Source: Rhodamnia argentea
Taxonomy: Eukaryota; Streptophyta; Magnoliopsida; Myrtales; Myrtaceae
Length of the DNA stretch: 64,000 bases
Direction of reading: 5' to 3'
NCBI RefSeq assembly: GCF_020921035.1
Contig: NC_063157.1
Span: forward strand, 806,001-870,000
A program made the translations under genes and the position numbers. This document shows positions 34,817-47,729 of this stretch, one piece after another. Within the stretch, counting starts at the first letter, position 1, and each line of letters starts with the position of its first letter. The notes below the pieces were generated by a model. That model made no database searches. It saw only the letters and a list, made by a program, of their open reading frames with translations, and was not told the DNA's origin.

Positions 34817-36613
34817 CTATTGCGAAAGTGAGTCCAGAAGAAGCACAGCCGCACCAGTTGTTAGCGCCAACACGTAGGAAGAACTAAAAAACTCCTGAAA
34901 AACAGCATGTGAAAGAACAATGCATCAGAGCAAGAACAACTTTTCAACGTGCATAAACCGGCCAATATAGGGGGGGTACAGTAAAGTTGCCACGTTGGTA
35001 TCGTCTTGTTATTAGTCCTAAATACCAACTTATCTCTGCCATTGTTATGATGATACGAATTAATAAGAGTAGCAAAAGTTTGGTCGACATGCGTGATCGA
35101 GATTCCAGAATGTGACTGCTAAATGTGTTCATCAAAATTCAAGCCCTTCTGCAAGTACACCACTCCCAGCTCGTAATCTAGGAGAGTCCTGACACTTTCT
35201 CTTTGAAGACTTCATCCTGGCAATTAGGGGGAAAAATGAAGGATAGGATAAAGAGGCTGACAGAGAGATCATGTACCTTGAAAGAGATCCGGGTCGAGGC
35301 TGCTTTAGAAGACACAAGACCAGGAAACCCGATATTGTATGAGATGCTTCCATCGGCCTTAAACAATCCGAAGTTCCTTTCGGAGGTTGGTCCGGGCTTC
35401 AAATTCTCGTTGAACAACGCGAACACATATGCCTTCACAGCGATCTTAGGCCTGTAAGGCGTACCCTTTTTCTTAGCAAGCTTTTTCCGCAGGTTATAGT
35501 TGTAAGTCTTGGCGTTCTTCAGTGAGGCCCCAGCTTCGTCTGTGTCGCCCTTGGAAGCCCAGCCTGTTTCCGACACGATGACCTCCATCTTTGGGAACCC
35601 GACCTTTTCAAGAGCAGCATATGCTGCATCTACCTGAGCCTCAAACATGTTGTCGTAATGTAGATGAGTCTTATTATCATATATCCCCTTATTTGATTGG
35701 AAGAGGGCGTACTTAATGTCGATTTCCGCAGGATCACTCTTATATGCTAGAAAGGGATATGCGTTTATGAAAAATGGAGATTCAATCCGGGAGAAGAACT
35801 GTAGAAGCGGCTTCATGTATTGAAGGACATCCTCCCTGAAGGCCCCTGCAGAAGGAGGATACGAAGACGCAAAGACGGCTTCTGAATGCGCGGTCTGGAC
35901 TTGGATGTTATCGGTCAAGCCTAGGCGGTGAAGCGCGCTATAGACATTTTCAGCTGCCGGAAGCAAGACTTCCCAAAGTTCGGGATCAGTACTTCCTAAA
36001 ATCTCATTTCCTATGGCGATTCCACGGATGAGGGTCCCCGGGAGGAACGGCTGGACATTCTCTTTAATCCAATTCATCGCACGGTCCTCACCTACACTTA
36101 TATCTTTCAAATACTCATTGCCGAGGCCGACGACTATTTCAATGCCCGAGTTCTTAAAGCCGGTGAGGACGGTGTGATCGGCATCATAGATTCTGATGTT
36201 CTTGATCTTCGCCTGTCTGAGGAGTGTCGCCACGCGACTAGGCGCAGGTATGTTATCCGCGATTCTTCCATAGCACACTCCATACGTCCCCGTGAAAGCA
36301 TGCGCTGTCAAAATAACTGAAGGAAGGATAGCCTTGTGAGCCAAGCATTGGCAAAATGAACTTCTGAAAGTGTGTGTTCATATTCATATGAAGACCTCTT
36401 CCTTCTAAGCAGATAATGAACTTCTATCACAGCAAAGTGTAATTTGATTACAGAGTTTTTCTACACAAAAGTTCGAATTTTCGACAGGACATCTGAATGC
36501 AAGTGCTATAAAAAAAAAATTAAAAAGAGAGGATGGAGATTGTGCATACCATTAGGAGACGTGAAAAAGAAAATGAGGAGGAGCCAGAGGAAGAAATAAG
36601 AGAAATCCTTCAT
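34817..36613 (-). CDS. GH17 endo-beta-1,3-glucanase, GPI-anchored type
   Basis: Hydrolyses beta-1,3-glucan (callose) at the cell surface. I read three exons: 36550-36613 (signal peptide MKDFSYFFLWLLLIFFF...), 35277-36304 (catalytic domain) and 34817-34894 (EFFSSSYVLALTTGAAVLLL...), 389 residues in all. Catalytic glutamates are E122 in AIGNEILG (acid/base) and E267 in VSETGWASKG (nucleophile). Exon 3 supplies a short serine run plus a hydrophobic tail, as in a GPI-attachment signal. Without that exon the frame reads on through the donor at 35276 to a stop at 35178, giving a different C-terminus. There is no CBM43 domain. It resembles glucan endo-1,3-beta-glucosidase 11/14. Exon 3 rests on splice signals and on the fit to the family. 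Confidence 0.87.
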
Positions 36614-36619
36614 TGTTTT

Positions 36620-38170
36620 AGACAGGAGGAGGAAAAAAAGGGGTTATGCAGAGAACAGCATTCCACTTGTAGAAAGGATGAATCGCGGTGCGACCCTGTA
36701 TTTAGATACTCAAGAACTCGAGACAACAAAAGCCCGAAAAAACAATTCTTTGGATGATCCAAGTGCTTTTCCTTGAGGCATGCCCATGGACCAACCCCAG
36801 ATTCTTAACCTTAGTCCAAAGATGATGACAGAGACAGGAAACACCACCCCACCACAGAGATTCTTGACGTTGATCGAAAGCAGGAAAGAGAAATGGATTG
36901 GTCTGGCTAAGCTAAAAGGGCTTGGAATAGATTCTTCCCTTTACTCTCACTTTTTTTCCTTCCTCTCTCAGAGAAAGATGCTTTATCTTCATTCCTCGAT
37001 ATTCTTTCTGCACTTTGGATGTTTTCATTCACTTCTGTCATAGTTAAAACCACGTTAAGATTCGATCTTTGCCTGATATTTGGTTTGTCCCTCATGCTCC
37101 AAGTTCATATCAATGAAACCGGGGAAAAATTATTAGATAAAACGAGTTCATGCATGGCCCCCATCTGCCTTTTTGCCTTTCTATCAGCTTATGAAGAATG
37201 ATATCTCCAGTTATAGCCCCTCTGGCGTAACAGGAAACACCCAGAAGAGTGCCTTGGTTCTTGAATTGTCACCTGGGATTTGACCACGTATTCAAGTTAA
37301 TTCACAAATGGCTGAGATTTGACCGCATGACACGAAACAAAAACCCGAAAGCTGACGTTTTGAAGATGGTTCTTGGTTCTCAAGCAATGCTGAGATGTAG
37401 CAGGGAATTTCAGAGAACGGTCAGAGTTCTCTTTGTGTACATTTTTGAGCCATTCTGTGAAATTTCTCACTTATGTACGTTCTAGACTTCAGAACTTGGG
37501 TCAATTACTTCCTCACAACTTAGCCTCAAAAGGTTACGCTTAGGTAGCCCCAACAAATTCACTCTTTCTTCTTTTTCTTCACAGGAACATGTGTCTGGTC
37601 CGACACTTTTCCAGATTAAGCTAGTTCAACTACAGATTTACATCCAGCGCCATCGGGCAAAGAGAAAAGCAAACTGTTCTTTCGCCATGTACTTTCCTCT
37701 CGCTTTTAACATGAGATTTTGCGACCTCATTATAAATAGAAAAACCTTATCAAAACAAGTTCACTAACCTGATTGAAAGAAGACCCGCAATCACAAAAGT
37801 TATAGCTGTGGCTGGAAAGACGACCAGTTTCCATAGAATAACACCAATGAAGTTTGTGCATGCGCGCATGTAAGAGAGAGTTATTCATCTGCTTAGTGCA
37901 TCAGAGAATTTCCGTGGCATCTCAAGATAATCAAGTACTTAATTAATTCCCGTCGAACAGCATAGGCAGCTTCCCTACTATTTATTCAAAATGAGGAACA
38001 GGGAAAGCTCAAAAGGCCAACAAACTAGGGAGTCATATTTCCATGTGATTCCTCATAGTCAGTATACCAAGCGTTCTTGATTAGTAACTTCTCTTTCGAA
38101 CAAAGAATGAATGTTACAGCAGCCGAAAGGAGCATTTGGAACCTCCAAACATCTTTCCAAGCATGCTCAA
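36620..38170. other. Spacer between the glucanase and the DUF4050 gene
   Basis: Promoter side of the glucanase (minus strand) and 3' side of the DUF4050 gene. No convincing frame or repeat is seen. Confidence 0.4.
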
Positions 38171-38175
38171 TTTCT

Positions 38176-40593
38176 TCAGTCGTATAGTCCCTCCTGTTCC
38201 CAGGTGTCCACGAGAAAATCCACCATTTCCTGTTGGATGATGAAGTTGTGCAAAGTTCATGCATAATATACATCTCCGAGAAAAATTAGCCTGCAAGTAA
38301 GACTTACTGAGAGAGGGATAGGATGTGGGAAGGGCTTATCGCTCCCAAGTAAGTTATCATATGTAGCATTCCAGCTGCAAAGCCAGACAGAAATTGATTC
38401 AACAATATAGGGGCTGTAAGTCTCACATAAGAGATCCACACTCAGAGAACCTGACAATGATGAAAATATCTACTCTACAGAGAGTTCCCACACATCAGAC
38501 AAACTATTAGCAAGACAATAGTAACCTCAAAAATATGCTATTATTATTAAAAATCACATCCATGTAAGATGTAAGATGATGAGTGACATCCAAACATAAA
38601 GAAGTCAAAATGATACAATTAAATGGAACAGAGCAATCCAGCAATTCCAAAATCTGTCTATTCACACATGACCGAAATCATGTGGCAAGATTGCTTTGCT
38701 TAATTGAGGCAAAAAGTACAAAAATGATAGCCTAATTGGCTCTGCTTAATTGTAATTTAGTCACAAGAAACTCACTTTAATTTAGGTTGAACTTGTTGCG
38801 TCTGGTTCTCAGACCTCTTGTTACCTATCCAACGCTGTCTAGTCTGATTCCAGAGTATAAGACCTACAAGCAGAACTTTTCATGTCAGGTTAAAAAACAG
38901 ACAGACATGCATGCTCTAGTGGAAAATATCCCCATATACTCAAAAACAACCCAGCAAAGTGGAACAATGCATGTCGACACATTATCTTCATGCAATTGCA
39001 CACTATAATGCATCAGACAATTTAAGAATGAGCAAGTTTAATTTTCAAAGGTGGTCCAAGTGGGAAGACAGATCATGGTATGTCAGTTTGAGGCAACATT
39101 CTTCATGTCACTCCGACATGTAGTATTGTGAAATGGTATCGAAATAGCCATTCTAGCATGCGCCCTTTGTTTCTCTTGTTAATGGAAGCCAGACCAAAAG
39201 ACCAATTCACAATCGAAAAAACTCACCATGATTAACAAATTCAGACGGCGTCCCAGGATTGCCAGCTTGTGGGTCAATAGTCTGGTTTGAAGTACTGATT
39301 GATGAGATGCTCCCCTGGGACTGAACTGCACTATTGTCCATATCTAACGTGCTAGTGCTCCAGAAGTTTTCTGATTTGCTTGGATTTTTCAACTTCCGAT
39401 CATGAATTTCTGACCCTTTTGATGGCGCATCCACTGCAGTAGTCGGTTTGGGCTTCAAACAGCATCCAAAACAACCTCTGCTCTGTTACAAATTATATTA
39501 AATCATGTAGGAACATACAACAAAGGAAATCTAGGCTAGAAGCCATCAGTTTATTCGTTTTCTTATGCAACTGGAGTACAATATCAAGGAAGGCTGAGAG
39601 AGCACAAGAAGCGGCTCTGATTCTTTCCCTTTTCATTGGATAGTAAGTGGTCATTGGGGAGAAAGCATGACATCCAAATCATCAGCCGTGTCCAAGAATT
39701 AAACAAAAAAAACTTCCAGAAGAAGTTATGCAAGGGGCCTATATTCATCTTTCCATAAGATAAGGCTTAGCTTACAGAAAGAATTCCCAATTGCCATAGA
39801 ATGACAAACATCCTAACCATAACCATTAACCTTGCTATGATGTAACACCATTTACAATTTTTCATAATGGCGAAAAGGAGAGCTTGAATTACAAGATAAA
39901 TAATTTCATACTTCTTCCATATTTGCATTGTCCAAATATCACAAAAGCATATCATTCTGTCTAGGCAAGGATAGACCCAAGGCTAAGTATATCACTGGTC
40001 AGAACAGCATCGTCTCTCATATCTAATGATTACTAGAGACTAAGTAATGAAAGAAACAGAGAATGTCCCTACTTCTCAGGAAAACCTCGTCCCACGAAAG
40101 TCCAGACAAACACACAATCAAAAAGAAACCTAAAGAACTTCGTATGCAGCACGAAGTGCTACATGACCGCTAATATCAAACAACTTGTGAGCTCAAGTAA
40201 ATTTGTCCCGCCGCCCGCGAAGATTCACCACTTTCAGAGCAAACGCCCTCGCAGGAACAGAAAAATCACTCATCAACTTCGTCAGCACATGAAGCAGGAA
40301 GTATGCGATCAGCACATTGCAGTCTTTTGATCTCCATCCCATGATTAACACACAACTTCATCGAGAGCTACGCATACAAAGAACTCCCACTACCACTGAT
40401 TAAAACAAGCTGGTCAGACTCTTCATCCACTCCCCAAAACAAGGAGCACTCAAAAAACCCCGAAATAAGCAAACAGATTACTCGGGTTACTTCACAGACA
40501 TTTGTCGACCATTCATCCAAAAAAGGAAGAAACTTTATGCAAACTCAAATTCCAATAATGAAATTTCTGAAGTAGGAAAATTACCCCATGCAT
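38176..40593 (-). CDS. DUF4050 (Gag1-like clamp) plant protein
   Basis: Plant-specific protein of unknown role; relatives are annotated as DUF4050 or 'Gag1-like clamp'. Exons 39227-39482, 38776-38863, 38308-38374 and 38176-38229 join in phase. They encode SRGCFGCCLKPKPTTAVD, ENFWSTSTLDMDNSAVQSQ, SSISTSNQTIDP, LILWNQTRQRWIGNKR, WNATYDNLLGSDKPFPHPIP and a C-terminal EMVDFLVDTWEQEGLYD. These are the conserved blocks of the family. The start is the weak point: a 9-base exon (ATGCATGGG, 40585-40593) before a GTAATT donor would give 157 residues beginning MHGSRGCFGCC. The N-terminal cysteine cluster could be lipid-modified. There is no transmembrane segment. An untranslated first exon probably ends at 40760. 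Confidence 0.8.
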
Positions 40594-40759
40594 GAAGTAT
40601 GACAAAAACAATCCGGAAGCTGGAGCTGATTCGCCTATGTATCCAAGGAAAGAGCGATCACACAAGGGCCTGACAGAGAATCACAAACCCAAAAACAGAG
40701 GACCAGATCAACAGAATTCCTTTTAAGAAATGCAAAGAGCAAGATAGAAAGATACCCAC

Positions 40760-40890
40760 CTCTGGAAACTGTCCCAGTGATTTTTTCTTCTTTTCTTGTG
40801 CTCTCCTGTCCTTTTTCCCTCAGTTCTGATCACCTAACGCAGACGGGTTCTTGGATTCTATTTCGCTCTTCTTGTGCTGTGGTGCTACTG
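40760..40890 (-). other. Untranslated first exon of the DUF4050 gene
   Basis: On the minus strand a purine-rich segment without an ATG ends ...CCAGAG before a GTGGGT donor at 40759. A TATA-like TTAAATA lies near 40948. It fits a leader exon but rests only on signals. Confidence 0.4.
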
Positions 40891-42699
40891 GGGAACGCAA
40901 CCCCCACTAAACCTGAACAAGATATATCATTAAAAAAATATTACCTGCCTATTTAAGTCAAAACCCCTTTTATTTCCCTTTTGTATTTTCCAGTTGTACA
41001 CTTATTTTGCCATTTACAAACGAGAGAGAGAGAAACAGAAAATGTAAATTTAACCTATGAAAAAGAAAAAATTTTAAATAAGAATTCGAAATATCCTTTT
41101 TTTTTCAAATAAATATTTGAAGTGAATATTATTTCAAAAAAGTACCTAAAATGATTTTAAATAAGGATCTAAAGTAGTCGTGACTATTTCAAATAAAGAT
41201 CTGAATTCAAAAGCGGGAGAATGTCGAGGGAAGCTATTTTCTCCGGGAAAACTCGTTCTTTCTTTTGGGTGGGCTTTGGTACTTCGACCAAAGGATCTCA
41301 TCTTTTTCAAGAGAGGCCGCATATGAAGTTTTAAAGAGCAATCTTTAGGCAGAAGAGTCTTCAAGCCGGGAAAGCTAAAAATTTGATTACCCGATCGGAG
41401 ATGAGAAGGCACTCAAACTCCAATCCTGTCTTTCCGGCTGACCGACTAAACATTCCGACCGGACAATGATATTTTTATCAAAGTATAATTTTAACCTAAT
41501 AGTAAATTAAATTAAACTAACAAAAAAAAAGGTACAAAAAAGAAAGAAAAAGAAACAGAGGGCCTTACTATTAAAAAGAAAAAAGTGCAGCCAGTGAAAT
41601 TACTTAATTGTCTTATAGTGGAATCAATCAACCTCATCCTGCTTGTTTCTCTCTCTCTCTTTTTTATTCAATTTTAAATGAATATCCGTTTCCAATTATT
41701 GAATATATGACAAAACTGTTGATTCAATAATTTTCTCATTCAGGAAAAATAATTTTATACAGATATAAAAAGAGAAAATAATGTTAAGTGCCTTTTGGTG
41801 CAGTCAAAATTATGAATTTCGTTAATTATTCGATAATTACAAGGGATAAAATTTAACCGTGCACATATCACGCAAGTGCATGGAAACTAGTTCAATTAAT
41901 AAAATGTCACTTGTTAATATTTCCTAATAGCATAGCAAAGAGATGACAACGTCTTACTTGTTAAAGGAACTAAATCTACGGTGAATTAGCTAAATTCTTA
42001 ATAATTTCACTACACTCATTAAATTAGTCAAATTTCACCAAAATAGTAACATTCATTCGTTTAACTCGAGGACGTTACCATCAGTAATTATCAAGTAATA
42101 AGGAAATTCTCCTCAATCAGTCATGATGGGTAGTTCGTTATCTATCATTAGTAATAACTTCAAGAAAATTACTAAAAAAGTCATAAACATATTGAGATTG
42201 AATTCCTTTTCCCGCTCCCTTAGGGTTTCCCCCATCCCAATAGCCACCATGCCCCTCTTGAAGAGAGAGCACCCCCCGTCCTCTTCCTTTCCTTTTGTGT
42301 TTTCCTATCTCTTCATATCCTCAATTTCTTCCTTTTTCACTTATTTCGCAAATGGTCCCATCAATTTCATCCACTTGAAGAGTTTTGTCCAGTGAGCTCA
42401 GAAGTTTAAAACATGAGCGCCTTGAAAGAATCAGCTATTTTGGATCTGTTTGCTTATTTTGGCTTCGATTCTTGTTCTATATAGTCAAACGTGGCTCCTC
42501 TCTTGCTTTAGCGATCGGCTTATCGGAAAGTAATTTTGTGATAAACTAGTATCTCTTTTACGGGTCTTATCTCCCGATCTAGAGTTTTATTTAGATTTGG
42601 GTGCTATTCCATTCCGATCTAGAAATAAATCTAGAATTTACAATGCGTTTTTTGTACTCTTTCAACTTGAATTTTAGGCCCGATTAGCGAAGGGCTAGA

Positions 42700-43280
42700 G
42701 AAACCCAGCTCACATACCGCTTTAATGGGTGAACAATCCAACCCTTGGAACACACTGCAGCCCCATGTGATGAAGGTATTTACGTTTTCAATTGAGATGG
42801 GATGATTCTTTAAATCAAAGAATGATCAATAATTGCTAGATACAAGTATCGGTGTAATAAAGAAATCTCACGAAAGACGAGGGCCATTCCTCCCGAACCA
42901 AATAGCCCTTCTTATGCTTCTTGCAAAATAATTTCCGATAGAGAGTTACTTGACTCGATGAATAGATGGAAGGAGGGAGGGCCCTCCAACTCAAGTGGAG
43001 CTGCATAATGAACTAGTTTCGTGTGATCTGTGTGTTCTGTGAAATGAAAATATTGAATGGTTGTAAATAGATTTGTGACTTGGTTCTGATTTCTTTATTT
43101 TTTAAACAATACTACTTTTCCTATCCATATCGAATAGGACATGCGGAGCCTTTGGGAGATCGCTTAACCTCGTTCATCTTCGGCGCAGGAGCTCACCCAT
43201 ATCAACAATAAGAAATAGGTCACAATCATACCCACTATTCTTGGGATTATGTAGTCCAAAACTCAACAATCTCCCATCTC
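42700..43280 (-). mobile_element. Probable Ty1/copia-type LTR fossil
   Basis: On the minus strand a purine tract, GAGATGGGAGAT (43269-43280), stands directly before TGTTGAGTTTTGGACTACAT, the usual join of polypurine tract and 3' LTR in plant copia elements. The far end of the LTR and a partner copy were not found, and no coding part is visible. A broken old remnant; the lower coordinate is a guess. Confidence 0.35.
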
Positions 43281-43624
43281 CAAATGATTGTTATCTTTTT
43301 TAGGTGATAATGCTAGGACGCCGAATCTAGGCACGCAATGCCTTTTGGAAAAACCATAAGTGGAGAAGGCTATCTTGGCATGTGCTCATCATTGATGCTA
43401 GATTCAGCGATCAGCCGTCGATTGAGTTTTGATGCTATGACAGGCTCGTCTTTGTAGTGGAATGAGCAAGTCTCGCAAAGCTGTACCAAGCCGATTTGTT
43501 TTTCGGATTTACTTATTTTGTTTGATTTTCATCTTTATCTTGAAACGATGTACCTCTCTTTTAAGTGAAATGAAAATTTGTTTTTGACAAAAAAATATAT
43601 ATCTAAACTTTTTTTTTTTTTTTT

Positions 43625-43890
43625 GCCAATTGAAATCTTAAACTGTTTGTAATCGTACCAATTCGATCCACTTTACCAGTCGCTATTGACACGGATGATT
43701 TTTAATAATATTTTAATATGATTTTTTTTCATTTTTTTTTCTCTTTATGCGAGGATAAAAAATTATCCATGTCGGGGCCGGCCGACAAAGTATATTGAAT
43801 TGGCACAATTCCAAAAGATTTAAGACTTAATTGGCCACAAAAAATCTTAAAACTGAATGGCACAATTACAATAAATTTAGGATTTTTTTT
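43625..43890. mobile_element. Long inverted repeat, MITE-like
   Basis: The left part has GCCAATTGAAATCTTAAACT and the right part, on the other strand, GCCAATTAAGTCTTAAATCT. Both continue into CCAATTCRAT and then GACA(C/T)GGATRATTTTT. The repeats are interrupted by poly-T runs. No exact target duplication was found. It probably belongs to the same broad Mutator-like group as 8333-8823. Confidence 0.5.
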
Positions 43891-46800
43891 TTATAATCAC
43901 CCCTAATAACTTCCCTTTTATACTTTGTATGTTGACGATGGAATTACAAAGTTATTGACTTGCCGTAGTGTAATTTTCCTCAATTGGTCGTAACTGGTGC
44001 TTCATGTTCGTAGTCATTACGTGCTTTCTGCGTCCATTCTCACTCTCTGCGTGTGTTTCCCTAGTCGACGAAGAAGATGGGTGCTGATCAGTCTTGGGAA
44101 AACTAGTGAGAGGGTGAAGCAGGGAGAAAGGGAAAAGAGGAGAGTAGCGGTGGCGAGCGATCTGGAAATCTAGGAATGGAGGAATCAAAGACGTCCTCCG
44201 AAATCTTGAGAATCAAGAGAAGAGAGTTATAAAATAAAAAAAAAACCAAGAAAACGAAGCTCCCTCTATGTGTTCGTCCTCTCAATGGTCGTGAGGGCTG
44301 CCCTCGCGGCCACAGGCGGACGGCGAGGGCCGAGCAAGAACAAAGGGGAAAAAAGGAAAAAAGAAATGGGAGAAAAGAAACAAAAATGACGAAAATGCCA
44401 TCGATCAAACTTTTCTTTAAATTGGTCTAATGGACGAAATTGTTTGGCTTTAAATTCAATGGCTCCGCTTTATACTAGACAGATCCAGCAAACCACCTAT
44501 GGGATCATCGATTCGATGTATGAGTGCAACAACGAATGTGTGCAAAGGAAATCTTTGTTTCCCTAACGATATTAACATATGATGAACACAATGAATCACC
44601 CCTAATTCAACATAAATTAATTTTTGCTCGAAGAAAGATGTTTGGACCGTTGCCCTTAAATTAATTTGACTACGACCTTTCTTTTCTGTGGAAGTTTCTT
44701 GGTGGCTCAAAAAAAAAAAAAAAAGGTTACAGAATTTAATGATTGGATGCAGTGCTGTCGAAATACAGATGTCACTGTCCAAAACACAATATATAAACAC
44801 CCTGAGCAGGACAGATGGGGAGGAAAAAAAAAATCATGAAATCACAATCTCATTTATGATCAACAGTCAATGAATCGGTGGGGTGACGCGTTACGAAAAT
44901 GATAAAGAGTTTTCTGTTTTCAAGACCAAAATGCAAATTCGATAAAATTAATAAATCTGAAAATTAAATTAACTTGGTACAGTATGTTCGCTCATTTCAC
45001 AAATACAGATTTTTCATAGCATTGTAGGAATCTCACATCTATAGTGATGAGCACACGTCGGGATTTCTCTTTTCGGCAAAGCCGGTGCGTAACTAGCTTG
45101 AGCGTTTTCAACATCATTGTTGTATAGAGACAACAATAATACCAACATGTTGAAAGAGCATAGAAAATATCTTGTCGATCCTAGATATATATATCTAGAT
45201 TGGGAAAAAAAAAAAAGCACTCAAATCTAGATCTACTTTCAAATTGGGAGAGATTAGCTACAAAACAGATATCAAACTATCACAAAATCACTTTCAGATA
45301 AGTCGATTGTGGAAGGCGGGAATAGAAGGGCATTGGAGACATGCAGAGCGCTCGACTAACTAGAACAAACACCCGGAATCAGAGTAAGCGAGCAGATCCG
45401 AAAAGAGTGTATTCTCTCGAGGCGCTTGCATTTCGATTTTCAGAGAGCTCGTTAGACAAAACTCTCCACTTCCACGGAGGATGCCGACCAAGTCGTCAAC
45501 AAAATCAACGGAGAAGTATTGAAAATAAAAGAGACAGATCATTCTGAAAGCAAAGATCCAATGTGGAAGAGTTCGTCCTTAAGAGTCGTCAGGGAGGTGG
45601 ACTTGTTGGGGTAATGCGAAAGCTGACTCGGATTTTCACATATTAATATGCCAATTTCAACATTTTTTTTTTTTTTTGGTGGTCAAAACCAATTTCAACA
45701 TTTTAATAAAGGTACTTTTCGCCAAAATATTTCAACAATAGATCGTGGGTAAAAGAAAAGTATTTTCACTTGATTGTCACGCATGCAGTAATAACTATAT
45801 AGCGCTACATGAGTATGGGGCTTGCGAACATAGCGAAAACGATTCAAGGAGCTTGCCACTCCAAACATGTTTTTATCTTGTCTTAGCAGCTAAATTAAAT
45901 CCATAATCTCTCTCGTGAATAATGTGTTTGTACCGTCAAATCACGTGGATCTCACATGGAGTTGTCTCCCGACAGCCCAAGATGCGGTGAATGAGTTGCG
46001 CATGAACCCCGAATCGTCCTGTAGCAACATCCAAGTAAGCTGTCCGGAAGGAGAAATGGTCAAAGTAGATGGCTCGTCGCACAACTTGTGTCACACATTG
46101 ATTGGCCTTTACATGGGCAAAACTGGCGAGCTGCGACTTCTCGCAAAGGCTCTAGCTTTCCTCGGCTTTCTCCCTGTGGTCCATCCCCATCCCCATCCGC
46201 TCTGCTCAGTTCACCTTTCAAATTGCCCAACTTGCAAGCCAGCTATGTATTTTGAAGATTGGAGACATGGACGGACCTCTCTTCTGGATAGACTTGGCAA
46301 TATCAAGGTACATACGTACTCTCTAAAAAATGTGTGGCGCTCCACACGGCAATATCGATATAGTTGCTCTGTTTCTTAGGCGGCGGTACGGGAAATAAAC
46401 TCAGAGGTTCATATAGTTCTAGTTTTACCAACCTCGTATGGCTTCATCTAAATTGATATCTACACTCCAAGATCACTCGTGTACAAATCTTTCATTTCGG
46501 ACAAATAAAGAAGAAGGCTTTTTTTTTTATTTTTTCCGCATAGATTCGTACGTAAGCTAAATCAAGGCTTTATCTGTATGGACTTAATAGTATGCTGTCA
46601 CTTTTCCGGGTTTATAAGATGAGATTTGCCGAGTAATGATGATTAGCTCTGTTGATGAATAAGACCGCACTAATGTTGAACACGTCCTTCTCTTGTCAAA
46701 TGAGAGAATCATTAGCTTTTGGTTTCCGTTCTTGAACCATCTGATCGACTTTAATTGAAGCCAAAGTCTGAAAATTCATATGAACCAAACGACAGCGACT

Positions 46801-47065
46801 GTTAAAGCAGTCACGAGGAAAAATAATCTTCATTTTTAAAGTCATCGCAAACGTTATTTACATCCACATAAAAAAGGCCCAGATCTTTTCTTTCCACAGG
46901 AGAACCTTGTGCCCCTATTCTTTCTCTGTTTTCAGAGCCACACGTCTGTTTGCCACGGGCGAACAGAGGGGAAGAACATGAAAATCAAAGACGAACTGGA
47001 GTTAGATCGTACACCCAAAAGTGAAAAGAAAGGGAAGATGATTGAAGTTGTTGAAACTAAATTGG

Positions 47066-47585
47066 TCAGTGCGAGCACTCCATCCGGTTGGCTCGATCCC
47101 TGAGGATTCCACTGTACAAGGCGATTCTGTTTGCAGGAACTTCGGTCCTGCAACTTCTCTCGACAGGACTTGATTTTCTGATGTTCTTCATCTTCGTCCT
47201 GAACTCATCCCCATTCCCTCTTGGCTCCTTCACGTCAGCGGCAAATCGCACCTTCTTCTTCTTCTTCTTTCTTTCCTTCTTTTTTCCATCTGCCAAACAG
47301 AAACGGATGACGTGAGACAAGACCCATGCGTCAATCTTGTTCTTTCATGGCAAAAAGCGGGAGAACAGAACTGTTCAAATGAAGAAAAGAAACACTGCCC
47401 ACCCAAGAACACAAAGGAACATGAACCCAATTACCTGAACATAAGCAAGATCGCAGGATTTGCTCAGGGGGCAGAGGTTCTTGGTCGGGGAAGGGGCGTT
47501 TATGCCAGGAAAAAGCAAGAAACAGGACGGTGGTGGAGACAGCAGCCACGGCCGTTGTAGCTAAGACCAGACTCGGTGAGTTCAT
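47066..47585 (-). CDS. Small membrane-anchored plant protein with KKVRF motif
   Basis: Unnamed plant protein family. Two exons (47435-47585 and 47066-47289) join in phase to 124 residues. An N-terminal hydrophobic segment (SLVLATTAVAAVSTTVLFLAF) can anchor it in a membrane. A lysine run (GKKKERKKKKKK) is followed by VRFAADVKEP, and the conserved C-terminus reads CRTEVPANRIALYSGILRDR. KKVRF fits the RVxF docking consensus for protein phosphatase 1, so a PP1 partner role is an inference. I start at the ATG at 47585, where the protein begins MNSPSLVL. An in-frame ATG at 47666 would add a low-complexity serine/proline extension and lies close to the expected transcription start. Confidence 0.7.
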
Positions 47586-47714
47586 CGTAGAAGACGATGA
47601 CGATTGCAATGATGAAGATGATGATGAAGGAGGAGGAGGAGGGAGAGTGCCAGAGAGCGAGGACAAAGTCGAATCTGTTGTATGTGACGCGAGGCATGAA
47701 CAGGGGAGGGCGTG

Positions 47715-47722
47715 TATTTATA
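47715..47722 (-). promoter_or_regulatory. TATA box of the KKVRF protein gene
   Basis: TATAAATA on the minus strand, 130 bases upstream of the chosen ATG at 47585. This gives a leader of about 100 bases. Confidence 0.5.
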
Positions 47723-47729
47723 TGCAGGG

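Larger units (their letters stand above)
40900..47060. other. Gene-poor spacer with transposon remains
   Basis: AT-rich. It holds a probable copia LTR fossil (about 42700-43280) and an inverted repeat (about 43625-43890). The frame at 45915-46379 (154 residues) has a VHPHPHPLCSVHLSNCPTC stretch but no recognisable domain and no support. Nothing nameable was found in 40960-42600 or 44000-46880. Confidence 0.5.

Noticed and set aside
43480-43600. Possible LINE or SINE 3' end (GTTTTTGACAAAAAAA tail)
   Set aside because: Only the A-rich tail resembles one; no coding or tRNA-like part and no target duplication were found.
45915-46379. 154-residue frame on the plus strand
   Set aside because: No domain, signal or homologue recognised, the composition does not look coding, and no nearby exons join it.
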